Shown: positions 43,338-51,124 of the stretch, in pieces
How the letters are laid out: every line of letters begins with the position of its first letter
Numbering within the stretch: the first letter of the stretch is position 1
Assembly (NCBI GenBank): GCA_963974345.1
Contig: CAXBBW010000015.1
Span: 1 to 64,000 of the forward strand
DNA from: RHLJ01 sp963974345
GTDB taxonomy: Bacteria; Bacteroidota; Rhodothermia; Balneolales; Balneolaceae
Direction of reading: 5' to 3'
Length of the DNA stretch: 64,000 bases
Position numbers and translations under genes: made by a program
Notes under the pieces: model-generated
The model's input: the letters and a program-made list of their open reading frames with translations, nothing else
Databases searched by the model: none
Told to the model about the DNA's origin: nothing

Positions 43338-43817
43338 ATGAACATACGTACAGTAAAAAAATCTGATTTAGAAACTATTCATTTACTCAATGAAGCCGCT
43401 TTACCTCATGTAAACTCAATTCCCATATCTGATTTCGAAGAATTTATGAGCATGAGTTCTTTTTTTCTAGTGATTGAAGATATTCAGGAAATTGCAGGTT
43501 TTATGATCGTTCTAGGACCGGGACAAGCCTATGAGAGTGAAAATTATCGATACTTCTCAAACAATTACCAAAGCTTCAATTATGTAGACCGGATCGTGAT
43601 AGGGGGAAAGTATAGAGGTAAAGGATATGGTTCAAAATTGTACACCTATCTTCTCGAACATAGTAAGGAAGAACAAGTGACTTGTGAGGTAAATCTCCTT
43701 CCGCCAAACCCTAAATCAATTCAGTTCCATCAAATGCTTGGATTTGAGGAAGTGGCACAACAATATTCTGAAAATGGGAAGAAGTATGTCTCCCTTATGG
43801 TTAGGGGGAATTTATAG
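43338..43817 (+). CDS. GNAT family N-acetyltransferase
   Basis: A 159-residue GNAT protein starting MNIRTVKKSDLETIHLLNEA. The acetyl-CoA-binding loop is RIVIGGKYRGKGYGSKLYTY, with the usual Q/RxxGxG/A spacing, and the C-terminal FHQMLGFEEVAQQY block is present. The ATG at 43338 gives a normal GNAT start; an in-frame extension to 43272 adds a hydrophobic stretch unlike the family. The substrate is unknown. It stands alone, divergent from ilvA. Confidence 0.85.
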   Translation: MNIRTVKKSDLETIHLLNEAALPHVNSIPISDFEEFMSMSSFFLVIEDIQEIAGFMIVLGPGQAYESENYRYFSNNYQSFNYVDRIVIGGKYRGKGYGSKLYTYLLEHSKEEQVTCEVNLLPPNPKSIQFHQMLGFEEVAQQYSENGKKYVSLMVRGNL

Positions 43818-43865
43818 GATACTTAAGTTATTAATTTACAATAATTAATACTTTTAAGTGATTGC

Positions 43866-43896
43866 TTTGGAATGTTAAGTGATGACACTCGCTTTG
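43866..43896 (+). promoter_or_regulatory. Candidate promoter of the fasciclin gene
   Basis: TTTG (43866-43869), a 19-base spacer, then TCGCTTTG (43889-43896) matches the Bacteroidota -33/-7 pattern, with one mismatch in the -7 element. The fasciclin ATG is 39 bases downstream, a typical leader length. Confidence 0.55.
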
Positions 43897-43935
43897 TATG
43901 ATTGACTATTCAATCAAAACAAATCAAATAGAAAA

Positions 43936-44451
43936 ATGAACATTTCAAAAATATTAAAAGGAATTTTGGCAATCATACTTATTTCAGGACTTACTACCAC
44001 AATGAAAGCACAAGATAAGACGATTGTTGAACTAGCTGTTGGAACAGAATCACTATCTACTTTAGTGGCTGCTGTTAAAGCTGGTGATTTAGTAGAGACG
44101 TTATCAAGTAAAGGACCATTTACAGTATTTGCTCCAACAAATGAAGCATTTGCAAAACTTCCTGAAGGGGTAGTTGAAATGCTTTTAAAACCAGAAAACA
44201 AAGATAAACTTGTTGCAGTGTTAACCTATCATGTTGTTTCTGGAAAAGTGATGTCAAAAGACCTCAAGAATAATATGAAAGCAAAAACAGTGAATGGGGC
44301 AGAAGCTACTATTAAGTTAGCATACGGTAAAGCAATGGTAGATAATGCTACCGTAACATCAGCTGATATTGAAGCTTCAAATGGTGTTGTGCACGTAATA
44401 GATACCGTTATTTTACCACCTGAAATAGTGAAAGCACTTTCTGCCAACTAA
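43936..44451 (+). CDS. Fasciclin (FAS1) domain secreted protein
   Basis: A 171-residue exported protein with a signal peptide (ILKGILAIILISGLTTTMKA, cleavage near AQD) and a single FAS1 domain. The two conserved FAS1 blocks are GPFTVFAPTNEAFAKLP and the C-terminal ASNGVVHVIDTVILPP. The YHVVSGKVMSKDL segment is also typical. FAS1 domains mediate adhesion or surface binding; the partner is unknown. It has its own promoter and a strong terminator, so it is a single-gene unit. Confidence 0.92.
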   Translation: MNISKILKGILAIILISGLTTTMKAQDKTIVELAVGTESLSTLVAAVKAGDLVETLSSKGPFTVFAPTNEAFAKLPEGVVEMLLKPENKDKLVAVLTYHVVSGKVMSKDLKNNMKAKTVNGAEATIKLAYGKAMVDNATVTSADIEASNGVVHVIDTVILPPEIVKALSAN

Positions 44452-44466
44452 TTTTTCCCGTTAGTT

Positions 44467-44499
44467 AAAAGCCAATACAGGAATGTATTGGCTTTTTTT
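44467..44499 (+). terminator. Intrinsic terminator of the fasciclin gene
   Basis: AAAAGCCAATACA (44467-44479) pairs perfectly with TGTATTGGCTTTT (44484-44496) around a GGAA loop, followed by TTT. It lies 15 bases after the stop codon and probably also serves the convergent gene. Confidence 0.93.
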
Positions 44500-44525
44500 A
44501 TGACTCAGAAATAGTAAAGTAACTT

Positions 44526-44999
44526 TTATTCGGGAGTTGGTTGATTGAATTTGTTTAAAAACTCATTTTTCATTTGTTGCAAAGTAAAATCAAAGTCATG
44601 AATAGATTCTACCATATCTGTTCTTGTATAGTAGATTGTATTACTAAATCGGCCATCTTTAATTTCTAAGATATAATCGTTTCCATCATAACATCTGGCA
44701 CAGGTAGGATCTGTATGAATATTTCTGTACCCTGTGGATTCTAGAAAAAATTCAATTATTTCCCAATCACTTCTTTTTGTTTTCTGCGAAAAAAACCGTC
44801 CATCATTTCCTTCATAATTAGACTCTTTGTAAAAGGTTTTATTAGGAGTTACTGTAAATTCAATTACACATGCCGGTAAACACCAACCCTGTAAGGTTTT
44901 AAATGTGACATAATTGCTTCCAAAAGAATCTGAGTTCGAATTACATGACAAAGCCAAAATTAACACTGAAGCAAAAGGAATTGAGATAGTTTTTTTCAT
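44526..44999 (-). CDS. Predicted lipoprotein, unknown function
   Basis: A 157-residue protein with a lipoprotein signal (KTISIPFASVLILALSC, Cys19). The mature part contains two cysteine pairs, WCLPAC and PTCARC, which may form disulfides or bind metal, and a mostly beta sequence between them. I do not recognise the domain. It converges on the fasciclin gene and its strong terminator. It is probably attached to the inner or outer membrane facing the periplasm. Confidence 0.65.
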   Translation of the reverse strand: MKKTISIPFASVLILALSCNSNSDSFGSNYVTFKTLQGWCLPACVIEFTVTPNKTFYKESNYEGNDGRFFSQKTKRSDWEIIEFFLESTGYRNIHTDPTCARCYDGNDYILEIKDGRFSNTIYYTRTDMVESIHDFDFTLQQMKNEFLNKFNQPTPE

Positions 45000-45081
45000 A
45001 ATGCCAATACAAAATTTTATAATTATTCCATCATAAAATAATAAAAAGTGGAAAAGTCATAATGTGATTCAAAATGATCTG

Positions 45082-45546
45082 TTAATTTGAATCTCTATAT
45101 TTCACTTGTAGTCCAGTTAAAAAATATCGCAAATACTGATCGTTACATTCTCTGTATTTAGAAGTTCCTGGCTTACGGAAAAATGCACTTAATTCGTGTG
45201 GACTGATACTTTTATCAACCAACCCATACAATTCTATGATGTCGTCGGATTGTAAATCGAATGCTATTCTAAGTTTTCTAAATACAAGATTGTTATTTAA
45301 TTCAACCTCAGGAACTGGTTGAGGACCTTCTTTTCTTCCTCTTCTTTGAATAATCAAACCATTTAAAAAAGTAGCCATCATTACATCTGGCATTGGTATG
45401 AAATCTCGATCATCTTCTTTTTTTAACCATGTTGTTACTTTAGCCTGCTTAATGGGATCATCAGCTAGAGCAAAAACCTCTGCCATTTTTAAATCGTTGT
45501 AGCCTAATGTATATCGCAATCGACGAAAGATGTCGTTATTGTCCAT
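45082..45546 (-). CDS. DUF1456 family protein (YehS-like)
   Basis: A 154-residue protein with two repeats of about 70 residues, each beginning with the FRRLRYTLGYNDLKMAEVFAL or VFRKLRIAFDLQSDDIIELY type motif. This is the two-domain DUF1456 arrangement seen in E. coli YehS. The function is unknown; the duplicated helical modules suggest protein or nucleic-acid binding. It starts at the ATG complementary to 45544-45546 and stands alone. Confidence 0.88.
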   Translation of the reverse strand: MDNNDIFRRLRYTLGYNDLKMAEVFALADDPIKQAKVTTWLKKEDDRDFIPMPDVMMATFLNGLIIQRRGRKEGPQPVPEVELNNNLVFRKLRIAFDLQSDDIIELYGLVDKSISPHELSAFFRKPGTSKYRECNDQYLRYFLTGLQVKYRDSN

Positions 45547-45717
45547 TCTAGATGTAAAATAATTGATAGTTTATTGTAAAGGTACCCAATAAAAATGTAA
45601 CAACCTGAAATTGTATACGTTATGTATCCAGCTGGAATTCAATATTTTTTAGCTCACCGAAAACAGAATATCGATTGTCTTAAACTTTAAATTTTTAAAA
45701 TTTTATCCAAACCAAAT

Positions 45718-46131
45718 ATGAATATAAAACCTTTCCTACTAATTCTAATTTCAGTTTTTATTTTAACTGGTTGCAGTAATAGTGGCGCATTTATAGCCAC
45801 CAATTCAACAACTGTAGAATTAAGTGAAGCGAATTATATAATTTCAGCTAAAAGTGTAACTGGATTTGCTGAGTCTTCTTATTTAATTGGTGTTAGTACA
45901 TCATGGGGAATTGCCACAAATGCGAATGGTTTATTTAAACTGAAAGGAACTGAAACTCTTTATAAAGATGCTAGAGAAGACTTCTGGAATAAGTATGAAG
46001 CTGATCATGGTTCGATTGAAGGAAGGAAACTAGCCCTAGTAAATGTTCAATTTGATTCACAGACTAAGAATTTTGTTGTTTATACCTACGCAAAGGTTAC
46101 AATGACCGCGGATGTAGTTGAATTTGAATAG
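45718..46131 (+). CDS. Predicted lipoprotein, unknown function
   Basis: A 137-residue protein with a lipoprotein signal (LLILISVFILTGCS, Cys19). The mature part begins with TTVELSEANYIISAKSVTGF and contains KLALVNVQFDSQTKNFVVYT near the end. It resembles small Bacteroidota lipoproteins that I recall as DUF6567, but that match is unverified. It is a single gene between two leftward units. Confidence 0.65.
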   Translation: MNIKPFLLILISVFILTGCSNSGAFIATNSTTVELSEANYIISAKSVTGFAESSYLIGVSTSWGIATNANGLFKLKGTETLYKDAREDFWNKYEADHGSIEGRKLALVNVQFDSQTKNFVVYTYAKVTMTADVVEFE

Positions 46132-46179
46132 TATAAATAAGCTCTCAAGTTGAAGAACTAAATCAAAAAGTAAAAGGAT

Positions 46180-46413
46180 TTAATGATTTAGTTCTTCAAA
46201 TTCTTTTCTTTTACTTTCCATCCAAGATTGCATTGCTTCTGGATCCTGCATTAGTACGCGCATCTCCTGCATAGCTTGCATATGAGCATCATCATTTTGC
46301 TCAAACATTTCTTTTCCATGTTGCTGGCTTTGTCGTGCTATTTCATCAAAAGTTTCTGCGTGAAATTCAACATCACAGGCTCCGCCTAATTGTTTGCAGG
46401 TCATTGTTTTCAT
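46180..46413 (-). CDS. DUF1059-like small protein
   Basis: A 77-residue protein beginning MKTMTCKQLGGACDVEFHAE, the DUF1059 signature, with paired cysteines (C6, C12) and a histidine shortly after. A helical Met/Glu-rich tail follows. The ATG complementary to 46411-46413 is the natural start; an upstream TTG adds two residues. The function is unknown, and metal or cofactor binding is possible. It is a single gene convergent with the upstream lipoprotein gene. Confidence 0.8.
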   Translation of the reverse strand: MKTMTCKQLGGACDVEFHAETFDEIARQSQQHGKEMFEQNDDAHMQAMQEMRVLMQDPEAMQSWMESKRKEFEELNH

Positions 46414-46702
46414 AATCAATTCTGGTTTAGTTTAAGTGATATCTTTGTTAAGATTTTCATAAGCCTGCCAAAAGCGTAAGCTAGATTTTTATTGACCCTA
46501 TTTTCTGACAATAATTGTTGCCTGATTTTTCTAAAGATTTTTATCATGTATTAGTAGGACTCCATCTTAATACTACTTTAAGAAATCACTAATTATGATT
46601 AGTTCAAAGTGATTAAACGATGAAAGGTCAAAGAACAGTAACTTTCTAGATATTAATACCGTACTGGCTCTCATTGAATTATTAAATAAGCAGGAGAACA
46701 AG

Positions 46703-46888
46703 ATGAAAGGTAAAGGATCAGGAATAGCAATTGGTATCTGCATTGGAACGGTAGTAGGGGTAGCAACGGGAAGTCTAGGTTTGTGGATTGGTATTGGTGT
46801 AGTTGTTGGGGTATTGATTGAAAACGGAGAGTTAGATGACATTTTAGAGAAGTGTGGCTTTGAAGCTAAAAGAAAGGAAACTGAATAA
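46703..46888 (+). CDS. Small glycine-rich membrane protein (61 aa)
   Basis: A 61-residue protein with a glycine-zipper-like hydrophobic stretch, GIAIGICIGTVVGVATGSLG, then GLWIGIGVVVGVLIENG and a short charged tail with a cysteine (ILEKCGFEAKRK). An AGGAG Shine-Dalgarno-like sequence precedes the ATG at a suitable distance (GCAGGAGAACAAGATG), unusual for this genome and good support for translation. Small proteins of this kind are frequent in Bacteroidota, with no assigned role. It probably forms one or two membrane helices. Confidence 0.65.
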   Translation: MKGKGSGIAIGICIGTVVGVATGSLGLWIGIGVVVGVLIENGELDDILEKCGFEAKRKETE

Positions 46889-46928
46889 TTCTTATTCTCT
46901 TCTTTGACATGTAAAAGCAGGGACGAGT

Positions 46929-47321
46929 TCACTTCAACCTTTCCAATTTTCCTCGCTTCTTAACAATATTCTTATAATCCCATTGAATTTCCCGGGCTTT
47001 GGTCAGCCATCGGGTTACATCTTGTATACTTATTTGATCAATGAAAGTATAGAAGATAGAAGCATCTTTGAATTTACCTGTACCGGGTTGAAGTAGTTCT
47101 TCTTCAAATCCCATACCACTCCAAAACATTAACCGTACACCTTTTTTCTGTTTACTATACCCAACAATTGGATTACCATCCAAAAACCAAACAGGGTGGG
47201 CGTGCCATATCTTATTTTCTGCTTCTGGTAATCCTTTATCAATTTCATTGGCCAGTAAGTCAAAAATAGCTTTGTCTTCTATTGTGAATGAATTATTGTA
47301 AGTTCGGATTTCAGCATTCAT
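46929..47321 (-). CDS. DUF1801 (YdhG-like) domain protein
   Basis: A 130-residue protein of the DUF1801/YdhG-like type. Typical features are PEAENKIWHAHPVWFLDGNP, GVRLMFWSGMGFEEELLQPG and the late helical WLTKAREIQWDYKNIVKKRG. The family has a small alpha-beta fold with no proven activity. It stands alone, divergent from a coiled-coil membrane protein gene. Confidence 0.82.
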   Translation of the reverse strand: MNAEIRTYNNSFTIEDKAIFDLLANEIDKGLPEAENKIWHAHPVWFLDGNPIVGYSKQKKGVRLMFWSGMGFEEELLQPGTGKFKDASIFYTFIDQISIQDVTRWLTKAREIQWDYKNIVKKRGKLERLK

Positions 47322-47431
47322 GGGTTATAGTTTAGTTCTAGCGTATAAACTTTAAAGTAACAGTTTAAATTTATTCTCATACGTATGATTTGAAGGATTT
47401 AGTTTTGTAGGTTAATTAAAAAGACAAAAAT

Positions 47432-47797
47432 ATGGAATGGTCTACGGTTATATTTTTATCAGCTGCAATGGTAAGCTTAGTTACTTTTATGGGAATTTTA
47501 ATATTGGGTGTCAAAAAATCTTCTGAGTTCAAAGAACAGGCAAAAATAATCGATAAAAAAGCTAAGTATCTTGATTCAGATTCAAAAGAATTATGGAAAG
47601 CTTTAAAAAAAAGTGAAACCGAAAAAGAGAAAATATTTGAACGCCTTCAAAATCTAGAAGCCATTGTTACGAGTGAAGCCTACGAAGCTATTCAATCAGG
47701 CGAAGAATCCGAAACTATTAAACTTCATTTAGAAGAAGAATCTGAAGAATTAAAGGACTCTGACAAAGCGGCTAAGCTTGCGAAAAGGGTAAGGTGA
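47432..47797 (+). CDS. Single-span membrane protein with coiled coil
   Basis: A 121-residue protein with an N-terminal transmembrane helix (IFLSAAMVSLVTFMGILILG) and a long charged helical region rich in Lys and Glu, probably a coiled coil (residues 32-80), then an acidic tail. The layout resembles PspB/PspC-associated or envelope-stress helper proteins, but there is no direct family match. TAGTTTTG (47400-47407) just upstream matches the -7 promoter element, although no good -33 is seen. Confidence 0.6.
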   Translation: MEWSTVIFLSAAMVSLVTFMGILILGVKKSSEFKEQAKIIDKKAKYLDSDSKELWKALKKSETEKEKIFERLQNLEAIVTSEAYEAIQSGEESETIKLHLEEESEELKDSDKAAKLAKRVR

Positions 47798-47837
47798 TCT
47801 GTGAGTGGTTAGCTTGGGTAAACTTCTTTATACTTTT

Positions 47838-48587
47838 TTAGGCTGTTTTTTTGAGTACCCTTCTTTTTTTTGAAAACTTTCTGTTAGCTAAGATAATTTG
47901 AAAACGGAGATTATCGTAGATAAGTCCCGCTATCAAAATAAACGCAGCCAGTAAGAGCACTCCAAAACCGATTTTGGAGTAAATGAACCCACCGATAAGC
48001 CCACCAAAAAAGAAAAAGGAAATGATAGATATCCTCAACTTAATATTCGAAGCAAGTAGGGCTTTGTGTGGGTAGGTTTTCGGGAAGAGTAAATGTGATA
48101 GGTCGATACCCAAGTCCGTAAACAATCCTGTTAAATGGGTAGTTCGCACAATGGCGTTAGAAATTTTAGTTACAAATGAATTTTGAACGCCCATTGCAAA
48201 GAGTAATAAGCAGGCTATAAGATCGGGAGAAGTGATAATGGAAAGCCCTGCGCATATGCCTACAAAAATTAAAATGGAGCTTTCTAACAGAGTTGGGAGC
48301 ATAAATTTATTAAACCTTTTCTGTCGCGAAACAACTTCAATAATAAAACTGGAAGTAAATGAGCCAAGTAAGAATGAAAGAAGGTAGAGGAAATATACCA
48401 ATCCACGCCAAATCTCCAGTCGGGCAACATCATTAATAAATAATGCGAAGTGTCCGGTTACATTCGTAGTAAGCTGCCTGATGGACAAATAACCAGTAAC
48501 GTTAACAATGCCTGCCACAAAAGAGAGGAATGAGGCAATTTGAATGTTGTGTTTGAGCGTTCTGCTTTTGCCCTGATGTCTGAACAT
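47838..48587 (-). CDS. YoaK (DUF1275) family membrane protein
   Basis: A 249-residue polytopic membrane protein with about six transmembrane segments. The DUF1275 signature is in ASFLSFVAGIVNVTGYLSIR with TTNVTGHFALFI, and the second conserved block is ALLLFAMGVQNSFVTKISNA or close to it (LLLFAMGVQNSFVTKI). RTTHLTGLFTDLGIDLSHLL follows, also typical. The function is unknown; a small-molecule transport role has been suggested for the family. It is a single leftward gene with a repeat-rich 776-base gap upstream. Confidence 0.88.
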   Translation of the reverse strand: MFRHQGKSRTLKHNIQIASFLSFVAGIVNVTGYLSIRQLTTNVTGHFALFINDVARLEIWRGLVYFLYLLSFLLGSFTSSFIIEVVSRQKRFNKFMLPTLLESSILIFVGICAGLSIITSPDLIACLLLFAMGVQNSFVTKISNAIVRTTHLTGLFTDLGIDLSHLLFPKTYPHKALLASNIKLRISIISFFFFGGLIGGFIYSKIGFGVLLLAAFILIAGLIYDNLRFQIILANRKFSKKRRVLKKTA

Positions 48588-48714
48588 GTAGTTAGGTGTG
48601 AGTGTTGTGCAAAGTTACGAAACAACAAGGGAATGTTCGTTAGCAAAAAACGGATGAGCTAAAAAGAGCTACCTAGAGTATGTTTGAAAGTGCAGGTGCA
48701 TTAATCACATTTCG

Positions 48715-48780
48715 TACACCCCTCGGAAAGTCCAAAGAACCTATTTGGACTTTCATCTCCCCTCAAGGGGAGACTTTTTA
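48715..48780. repeat. Multi-hairpin intergenic repeat element, copy 3 (partial)
   Basis: GAAAGTCCAAA (48726-48736) pairs with TTTGGACTTTC (48744-48754), and TCTCCCCTCAAGGGGAGA is at 48756-48773. The order matches 27316-27363 in copy 1. The third hairpin, present in copies 1 and 2, is missing or degraded on the left side. Confidence 0.75.
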
Positions 48781-48863
48781 TAGTCATTCTGAGGATACTT
48801 CCGAAGAATCTGCAAAATATTGCGTCAACCAGCTTCTTAGTTTCGAAGGGTTTTAACCCTTCG
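48780..48863. repeat. GTCATTCTGAGGATACTTCC-type repeat and palindrome
   Basis: AGTCATTCTGAGGATACTTC at 48782 is related to CATCCTGGGGATACTTCCTA at 49271. Downstream, CGAAGGGTT-TT-AACCCTTCG (48844-48863) is a perfect palindrome followed by a T-rich stretch, so it could also act as a terminator on the plus strand. Confidence 0.55.
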
Positions 48864-49022
48864 TATAACTTTTTTCTCTGGATCTTAAAAATCATATAAC
48901 AATTGAAGAAAGTTTTTACAAGAACTTGATTGAATTCATATATAAACTTAATCGAGTTTATAGTATAACTCTTAGGAGTTTTACTGAAAACTTTTTCAAA
49001 ATGTAATATAAACTTATAAAAG

Positions 49023-49150
49023 GTGCTCCAACGCAATGCAGTCAGGAAGCTCCTGCTTCTAGCGTGAACCATTAGTCAGGTTCCTAAATGGATTGTACTT
49101 TACAGTGTGAGTTGAAGCAAGAGCTTCTAGTCGGCATTCCACAGCGGAGC
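49023..49150. repeat. Imperfect inverted repeat pair
   Basis: The left arm 49023-49063 (ending GCTCCTGCTTCTAGCG) and the right arm near 49112-49150 (TGAAGCAAGAGCTTCTAGTC and onward to GCGGAGC) are imperfect reverse complements over about 37 bases. A spacer of about 48 bases lies between them. It looks like a small non-coding palindromic mobile repeat. Confidence 0.6.
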
Positions 49151-49164
49151 TATGGAACGAGCAT

Positions 49165-49244
49165 AAAAAATCCCGGTATGATCCGAAATCTCCTGCAAGT
49201 GGTGAGTATTAAAAACAGGAGATCCCTAGCTCAAATCCGGGATT
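49165..49244 (-). terminator. Nested-hairpin terminator downstream of ilvC
   Basis: On the minus strand, AATCCCGG (49244-49237) pairs with CCGGGATT (49176-49169). Inside it, ATCTCCTG (49223-49216) pairs with CAGGAGAT (49195-49188). A run of six T follows at the 3' end (complement of 49165-49170). It is 120 bases past the ilvC stop and probably ends the ilvDBNC transcript. Confidence 0.65.
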
Positions 49245-49270
49245 ATATAAAAGTCCTTTAGAATTGAATT

Positions 49271-49338
49271 CATCCTGGGGATACTTCCTAAGAATCTAAG
49301 CGGATATCAGCTTAGGTCCTTCGCTTTCGCTCAGGATG
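49271..49338. repeat. Palindromic repeat between ilvC and its terminator
   Basis: CATCCTG (49271-49277) pairs with CAGGATG (49332-49338), and CTAAGC (49296-49301) pairs with GCTTAG (49310-49315). The sequence resembles the copy near 48782 and common TCATTCTGAG-type intergenic repeats. Confidence 0.6.
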
Positions 49339-49363
49339 ATTTAGTATATTTTATATATGTAGC

Positions 49364-50410
49364 TCAGTTGTTTTCAGGACGAAGTTTTCTAACCGTAGCT
49401 CCAGCTTTCCACATTTCAGATTCGCGAAGTTCTTTTAGTTCTTCTTCTAATCCTGCACGGTAATCATCTTTACTATTCGCATCGATAGATTTTTGAGCTT
49501 CGTTACCAGCGGCTACTTCGCTGTATAGTTTTTCGAATACAGGTTTAGTGGCGTCACGGAAAGGTTTCCACCAATCCAAAGCACCGCGCTGTGCAGTAGT
49601 TGAACAGTTGGCATACATCCAGTCCATTCCATTTTCTGCAACAAGCGGCATCAATGATTGAGTGAGTTCCTCTACAGTTTCATTAAACGCTTCAGAAGGA
49701 GAGTGTCCGTTTGAGCGAAGTACTTCATATTGGGCAGCAAAAATCCCTTGAATGGCTCCCATCAACGTTCCACGCTCTCCTGTTAAATCAGAGAATACTT
49801 CTTTTCTAAAATCTGTTTTGAATAAGTACCCTGAGCCAACGCCAATTCCTAAAGCTACTACACGATCAAATGCATTTCCGGTAGCATCTTGGAAGATGGC
49901 AAAACTAGAGTTTAAGCCACGACCTTCTAAAAACATTCTGCGTAGAGAAGTTCCAGATCCTTTTGGAGCAACCAAGATTACATCTACATCAGCAGGAGGG
50001 ATGATTTCAGTACGTTCTTTGTAAGTGATTCCAAATCCGTGAGAAAAGTACAGCGCTTTTCCTGGAGTCAGATATTTCTTAACAGTTGGCCAAAGTGTAA
50101 TTTGACCTGCATCAGAAAGTAAGTATTGAATAACGGTTCCTTTTTCACAAGCTTCTTCAATTTCAAATAAAGTTTCACCTGGAACCCAGCCATCCGCTAC
50201 GGCTTTATCCCAAGTTTTCGATTCTTTACGTTGTCCAACAATAACATTAAAGCCATTGTCTTTCAGGTTAAGTGCTTGTCCAGGACCTTGAACTCCATAG
50301 CCAATTACGGCAATGGTTTCATTTTTCATGGTTTCTTGTGCTTTTGCAAGAGGGAATTCTTCCCGTGTTACTACTTCTTCTTCAACTCCGCCAAAATTTA
50401 AAAGTGCCAT
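49364..50410 (-). CDS. ilvC: Ketol-acid reductoisomerase
   Basis: A 348-residue enzyme that isomerises and reduces acetolactate or acetohydroxybutyrate in valine and isoleucine synthesis. The nucleotide-binding start is IAVIGYGVQGPGQALNL, followed by NVIVGQRKESKTWDKAV. Metal and active-site residues are in DLTGERGTLMGAIQG, and FNETVEELTQSLMPLV is also present. It is close to the class I length, with a slightly longer C-terminus. It is the last gene of ilvDBNC, with a 161-base gap to ilvN that contains a repeat element. Confidence 0.95.
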   Translation of the reverse strand: MALLNFGGVEEEVVTREEFPLAKAQETMKNETIAVIGYGVQGPGQALNLKDNGFNVIVGQRKESKTWDKAVADGWVPGETLFEIEEACEKGTVIQYLLSDAGQITLWPTVKKYLTPGKALYFSHGFGITYKERTEIIPPADVDVILVAPKGSGTSLRRMFLEGRGLNSSFAIFQDATGNAFDRVVALGIGVGSGYLFKTDFRKEVFSDLTGERGTLMGAIQGIFAAQYEVLRSNGHSPSEAFNETVEELTQSLMPLVAENGMDWMYANCSTTAQRGALDWWKPFRDATKPVFEKLYSEVAAGNEAQKSIDANSKDDYRAGLEEELKELRESEMWKAGATVRKLRPENN

Positions 50411-50461
50411 TCTAAGTGTTCGTTTATGTTAGTGAGTATTTGTTTTATTAAAGTTCCTTCT

Positions 50462-50550
50462 ACACACCTCTTGTTCTCCTCTCAAGAGGAGGGACTCAAT
50501 AGCTAAACTATGAGTTATAAAAAGTGCATCCCCTTTTGTGAAGGGGGGTT
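50462..50550. repeat. Multi-hairpin intergenic repeat, divergent copy inside the ilv operon
   Basis: CTCCTCTCAAGAGGAG (50476-50491) is followed by ACTCAATAGC ... CTATGAGT and then CATCCCCTTTTGTGAAGGGG. The module order resembles the elements at 27241, 41693 and 48715, but with different sequences. It occupies most of the ilvN-ilvC gap. Confidence 0.65.
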
Positions 50551-50571
50551 GAAATGGTTGAGAAATATTCA

Positions 50572-51120
50572 TCAAGCTGTTTCTCCAGCTAATACTTTTT
50601 CGACCAGTTTTCCGATGCCATATTCTTGTCTAGATACAGCAATTCTTCCCGATCGTACGAATTCATTAATTCCATAAGGTTTTAGTTCATCGAACAAAGC
50701 TTTCGTTTCTCTTCGATATCCTGCTTTTTCAATGACAACAAAATCTTTTTCAATAGTCAGAAATCTAGCACTGTGTTCTCTTACGATTCGTTCTACTTCT
50801 AAACCGTTAGTGAGAGATTCAGTAGGTATTTTATATAATGCTAGTTCTTGCTGAACTACTTCTTTCTTTTTGTAGTAATCAGCCTTTAGTACTTCTACTT
50901 GTTTCTCGAGCTGTTTTACAACTTTTCGAACCGTTTCTTCAGTTTCAGTAACTGCTATTGTAAACCGGTGAATGCCTTCCATCTCACTTTCTGAAGTAGT
51001 GAGACTTTCGAGGTTTATCTTCCGTTTAGTGAAAATAATAGTGATCCTATGAAGGAGCCCTACATGATTTTCAGTATAAGCGGTGATCGTAAATTCTTGT
51101 TTTTCACTTTCTAATTCCAT
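50572..51120 (-). CDS. ilvN: Acetolactate synthase small (regulatory) subunit
   Basis: A 182-residue regulatory subunit. The N-terminal ACT domain is seen as FTITAYTENHVGLLHRITII and KINLESLTTSESEMEGIHRF. The C-terminal domain follows with IVREHSARFLTIEKDFVVIE and KPYGINEFVRSGRIAVSR or close to it. It binds valine or other branched-chain amino acids and controls IlvB. It lies 4 bases downstream of ilvB, in the order IlvB then IlvN. Confidence 0.93.
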   Translation of the reverse strand: MELESEKQEFTITAYTENHVGLLHRITIIFTKRKINLESLTTSESEMEGIHRFTIAVTETEETVRKVVKQLEKQVEVLKADYYKKKEVVQQELALYKIPTESLTNGLEVERIVREHSARFLTIEKDFVVIEKAGYRRETKALFDELKPYGINEFVRSGRIAVSRQEYGIGKLVEKVLAGETA

Positions 51121-51124
51121 TGAG

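Larger units (their letters stand above)
48588..49363. other. Long repeat-rich intergenic region
   Basis: A 776-base gap between ilvC and the YoaK-like gene, both leftward. It holds a multi-hairpin element (48715-48780), a GTCATTCTGAGG-type repeat and short palindrome (48780-48863), a pair of inverted repeats (49023-49150), a nested hairpin with a T-run (49165-49244) and another palindromic repeat (49271-49338). The open frame at 48701-49072 crosses these repeats and is not a gene. I see no coding sequence. Confidence 0.75.

Noticed and set aside
46573..46932. Open frame antisense to the small glycine-rich gene
   Set aside because: Pro/Thr/Ile repeats mirror the Gly/Val codons of the plus-strand gene, which has a Shine-Dalgarno sequence.
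48701..49072. Open frame of 123 codons on the minus strand in the YoaK-ilvC gap
   Set aside because: It runs through several non-coding palindromic repeats and has a translation with no domain pattern.
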